Of a stretch of 64,000 nucleotides of DNA, positions 62,293-64,000 are shown one piece after another. The notes under the pieces are model-generated. The model had not been told where the DNA came from, did no database searches, and was given only the letters and a program-made list of their open reading frames with translations. The stretch is from Streptomyces sp. NRRL S-350 (GTDB lineage Bacteria; Actinomycetota; Actinomycetes; Streptomycetales; Streptomycetaceae). Numbering within the stretch: the first letter of the stretch is position 1; the number at the start of each line of letters is the position of its first letter. The DNA is taken from positions 62,001-126,000 of the forward strand of contig NZ_JOHO01000012.1 of NCBI RefSeq assembly GCF_000719705.1, given 5' to 3'. The position numbers and the translations under genes are program-made.

Positions 62293-63000
62293 CTAGTCGG
62301 CGCCGCCCGTGGTCCACGTAGCCGGTGCGCCGGTGCCGCGCTGTGAGAAATCGTCGAGCCAGGCCATGGCGGCGAAGGTCGGGTTCTCGTCGGCCGGGTG
62401 CTCGTAGATCGCCCAGATGAAGGGCCCGGCATGCACAGTGTCGTCCACCGCGCCGCGGCGCCAGGTCTCGGCCGCCTGCACGAACAGCGGGCTGCTGAGG
62501 GCGGCCCGGTCCAGCAACGACTGCACCTCGGCGAGAGCCTGCTCCCGGGTAAGTCCGCCCTGTCCGATCATCGGGGCGGCGCCCGGGGCGGTCAGCTCCA
62601 GCTGCATGAAGTTCCAGGCCGCCGCCGTCGTGCCTCCGGTGGTGCTTCCCTCCGTGGCTGCAGCGGGGCTGTCCCATTCCGTGTCGGCCTCGTCCACCAG
62701 CAGGCCGAGGTCACGGTCGTAGGGCAGGTCGCACACCACGTAGCCGGTGTAGTTGTGGATGGTCCACCCGGTGCGCAGCACGGCCTTCACCGGCGCTGGC
62801 ACCGTGTCGCGCTCCCGGGGCGGCTTGCCGTTCTTCTTCGGCAGGGTGACCACGATGCAGTGGCCGCTGTCGACGACGTAGCAGTGCCAAGGGGCGAGCT
62901 CGTCGGGCAGCTGTCCGGGGTAGGGGTGGCCGGGCAGGGTGTACCCGGCGAGGGTGCGGGCGATCACGTCGGCGGGATCGGGCCGGGACATGCGGGACAT
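62293..63000 (-). CDS. Hypothetical protein, 235 residues
   Basis: ATG 63000 with GAGAGGA 8 bases upstream preferred over ATG 62991. Beta-rich N-terminal half (HCYVVDSGHCIVVTLPKKNGKP), Gly/Thr loop and acidic/aromatic C-terminal half (AGPFIWAIYEHPADENPTF). Family not recognised. Confidence 0.6.
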   Translation of the reverse strand: MSRMSRPDPADVIARTLAGYTLPGHPYPGQLPDELAPWHCYVVDSGHCIVVTLPKKNGKPPRERDTVPAPVKAVLRTGWTIHNYTGYVVCDLPYDRDLGLLVDEADTEWDSPAAATEGSTTGGTTAAAWNFMQLELTAPGAAPMIGQGGLTREQALAEVQSLLDRAALSSPLFVQAAETWRRGAVDDTVHAGPFIWAIYEHPADENPTFAAMAWLDDFSQRGTGAPATWTTGGAD

Positions 63001-63235
63001 GCGGGCGGGTCCTCTCAAGGCGGGCGCTGCCAGCGGGCGGCGGGTTCCACGGTAGACGGGGGCTGTGACACTGCGTGCCGGTTTGGTGGACTGCCGGTGT
63101 CGGAGGTTGGAAGGCGCGGTTCGGCCGTGCGGGCGCGGGCCCGGTGGCGGGGCTGACGTGCGAGGATGATCGGGCCGGTCCGGTGGTGGATGCCTCGACA
63201 GCTCTCCCCGGGCCGGTTTTTCCGTCCTGTTAATT

Positions 63236-63251
63236 CGCAACATGTGTTGCG
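63236..63251. promoter_or_regulatory. Palindrome CGCAACATGTGTTGCG
   Basis: 7-bp arms with TG at the centre, in an AT-richer patch between two divergent genes. Candidate operator; binding protein unknown. Confidence 0.4.
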
Positions 63252-63343
63252 ACTTTTGAGGGGGCGTGCCAGGCTGGACCTGTCGAGGCAGGCCCGTCCG
63301 CACCCGCAGACGGGTTTATCCACCCCCGTGAGGGAGCACCCCC

Positions 63344-64000
63344 ATGATCACCGAACCCGCCGCGCCGGCCGACCGCTGGCACAGCCACGCCTACACCCGC
63401 AAGGGCTTCCACTGGTACCGCGCCGAGGACGGCGGCCCGCGCGTCGACGTCCCCAGCGAGCGGAACCCGCTGTACCGAGAGCACCTGGCGCCCCTGCGGC
63501 TCGACCGCTGGGAGGGAGCGGTGCCGCACTTCGCCGCCGAGCACACCGAGACGGTGCTGGACCTGCTGCGGCGCGCCTTCGGCCGCGACGGTCACGACGC
63601 TGTCGCCCACGGCGACGTGGACGTGCGCCTGGACCGTGTCGAGACCACCGGCCGCCTGGACCTCACCTGGGCCGGGCTGCTGCTCGCCGTCGCGGGCGAG
63701 CACGAGTCGTGGACCAAGCCCCGCACCGAGTACTGCACCGTCGTGGCCGGTGCCCTCCTGCTGGAAGGCCATGGCCCCCAGCGCCGCATCAGCTGGCAGC
63801 CGGGCACCGTCCTGCGCGTGCACGACGTCCCCCTCACCTGCCTGGACGGCCAGAACAAGGACGCCTACGCCGTCGTCGCCACCAGCGACGAGGACCCCCA
63901 CGACGCCCTGCGCCGCGACGCCCACCGCCTGCTGGGCCTGCGCTACCGCACCGACATCCCGCCCTTCCCCGCCGACGCCTCCGAGGGCCGCGTGCCGGGC
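63344..64000 (+). CDS. Hypothetical protein, 3' end outside window
   Basis: ATG 63344 with GAGGGAG upstream; reads through to the window edge (219 codons visible). Beta-rich soluble domain (KGFHWYRAEDGGPRVDVPSE; GRLDLTWAGLLLAVAGEHES; ISWQPGTVLRVHDVPLT), rich in His/Trp/Asp. Not recognised. Confidence 0.7.
   Translation, partial: MITEPAAPADRWHSHAYTRKGFHWYRAEDGGPRVDVPSERNPLYREHLAPLRLDRWEGAVPHFAAEHTETVLDLLRRAFGRDGHDAVAHGDVDVRLDRVETTGRLDLTWAGLLLAVAGEHESWTKPRTEYCTVVAGALLLEGHGPQRRISWQPGTVLRVHDVPLTCLDGQNKDAYAVVATSDEDPHDALRRDAHRLLGLRYRTDIPPFPADASEGRVPG

Overview
The window reads as the interior of a large, high-GC actinobacterial conjugative plasmid (or plasmid-like integrated element), most likely from Streptomyces or a close relative such as Kitasatospora. 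The evidence is extreme third-position GC, many GTG starts, stop/start overlaps, a WhiB-like regulator, DUF2637/SpdB-like spread proteins, an FtsK/TraB-type DNA translocase, a ParB-ParA locus with its own palindromic centromere sites, and an operon that resembles the telomere-maintenance genes of linear Streptomyces replicons. No rRNA, tRNA, core metabolic gene or CRISPR array is visible. No telomere end is inside the window.

Layout. 0-2 kb: 3' part of a VirD4/TraG-like coupling ATPase. 2.2-14.6 kb: a complete monoderm Tad/Flp-type pilus operon: SAF protein, CpaE-like ATPase, TadA, TadB, TadC, a Flp-like pilin, three TadE/TadG-like pseudopilins, a lipoprotein, a secreted protein, a membrane LysM-BTAD protein and a prepilin peptidase. 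14.6-16.0 kb: a convergent RES-domain toxin with a DUF2384-like antitoxin. 16.2-20.7 kb: a DUF2637 membrane protein, ParA and ParB, with four copies of the palindrome GTTTCGTCGACGAAAC (two of them degenerate) flanking the par genes. 20.7-29 kb: hypothetical genes, a MucR-like zinc protein and a winged-helix protein that is a candidate replication initiator. 29.3-31.3 kb: a GntR/UTRA (KorSA-like) repressor beside a stand-alone UTRA protein. 31.4-41.1 kb: the conjugation block, with an Xis/MerR-like HTH protein, tiny proteins, a WhiB protein, membrane proteins, the TraB/FtsK translocase and a long coiled-coil DUF2637 protein. 41-49 kb: separately spaced genes, several divided by large hairpins, including an HAD phosphatase and a polynucleotide-kinase-like P-loop protein. 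48.9-53.9 kb: an orphan Pycsar-type effector and small regulators. 54-61 kb: an operon preceded by a fifth centromere-like palindrome and encoding a HTH protein, a 734-residue protein, a 233-residue DNA-binding protein and a DEAH helicase. 61-64 kb: hypothetical genes, the last running off the window.

How they may work together. The coupling ATPase, TraB-like translocase, SpdB-like proteins and GntR regulator fit intermycelial conjugation. The Tad pilus could provide surface attachment. ParAB plus the palindromes would give segregation, and RES/DUF2384 would give post-segregational stability. The 54-60 kb operon is the best candidate for an undescribed system: a Tap/Tpg-like (terminal-protein) replication module whose large protein shows weak resemblance to the palm motifs of family-B, protein-primed DNA polymerases. 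That last point is inference from motif reading and needs a structural or profile search.
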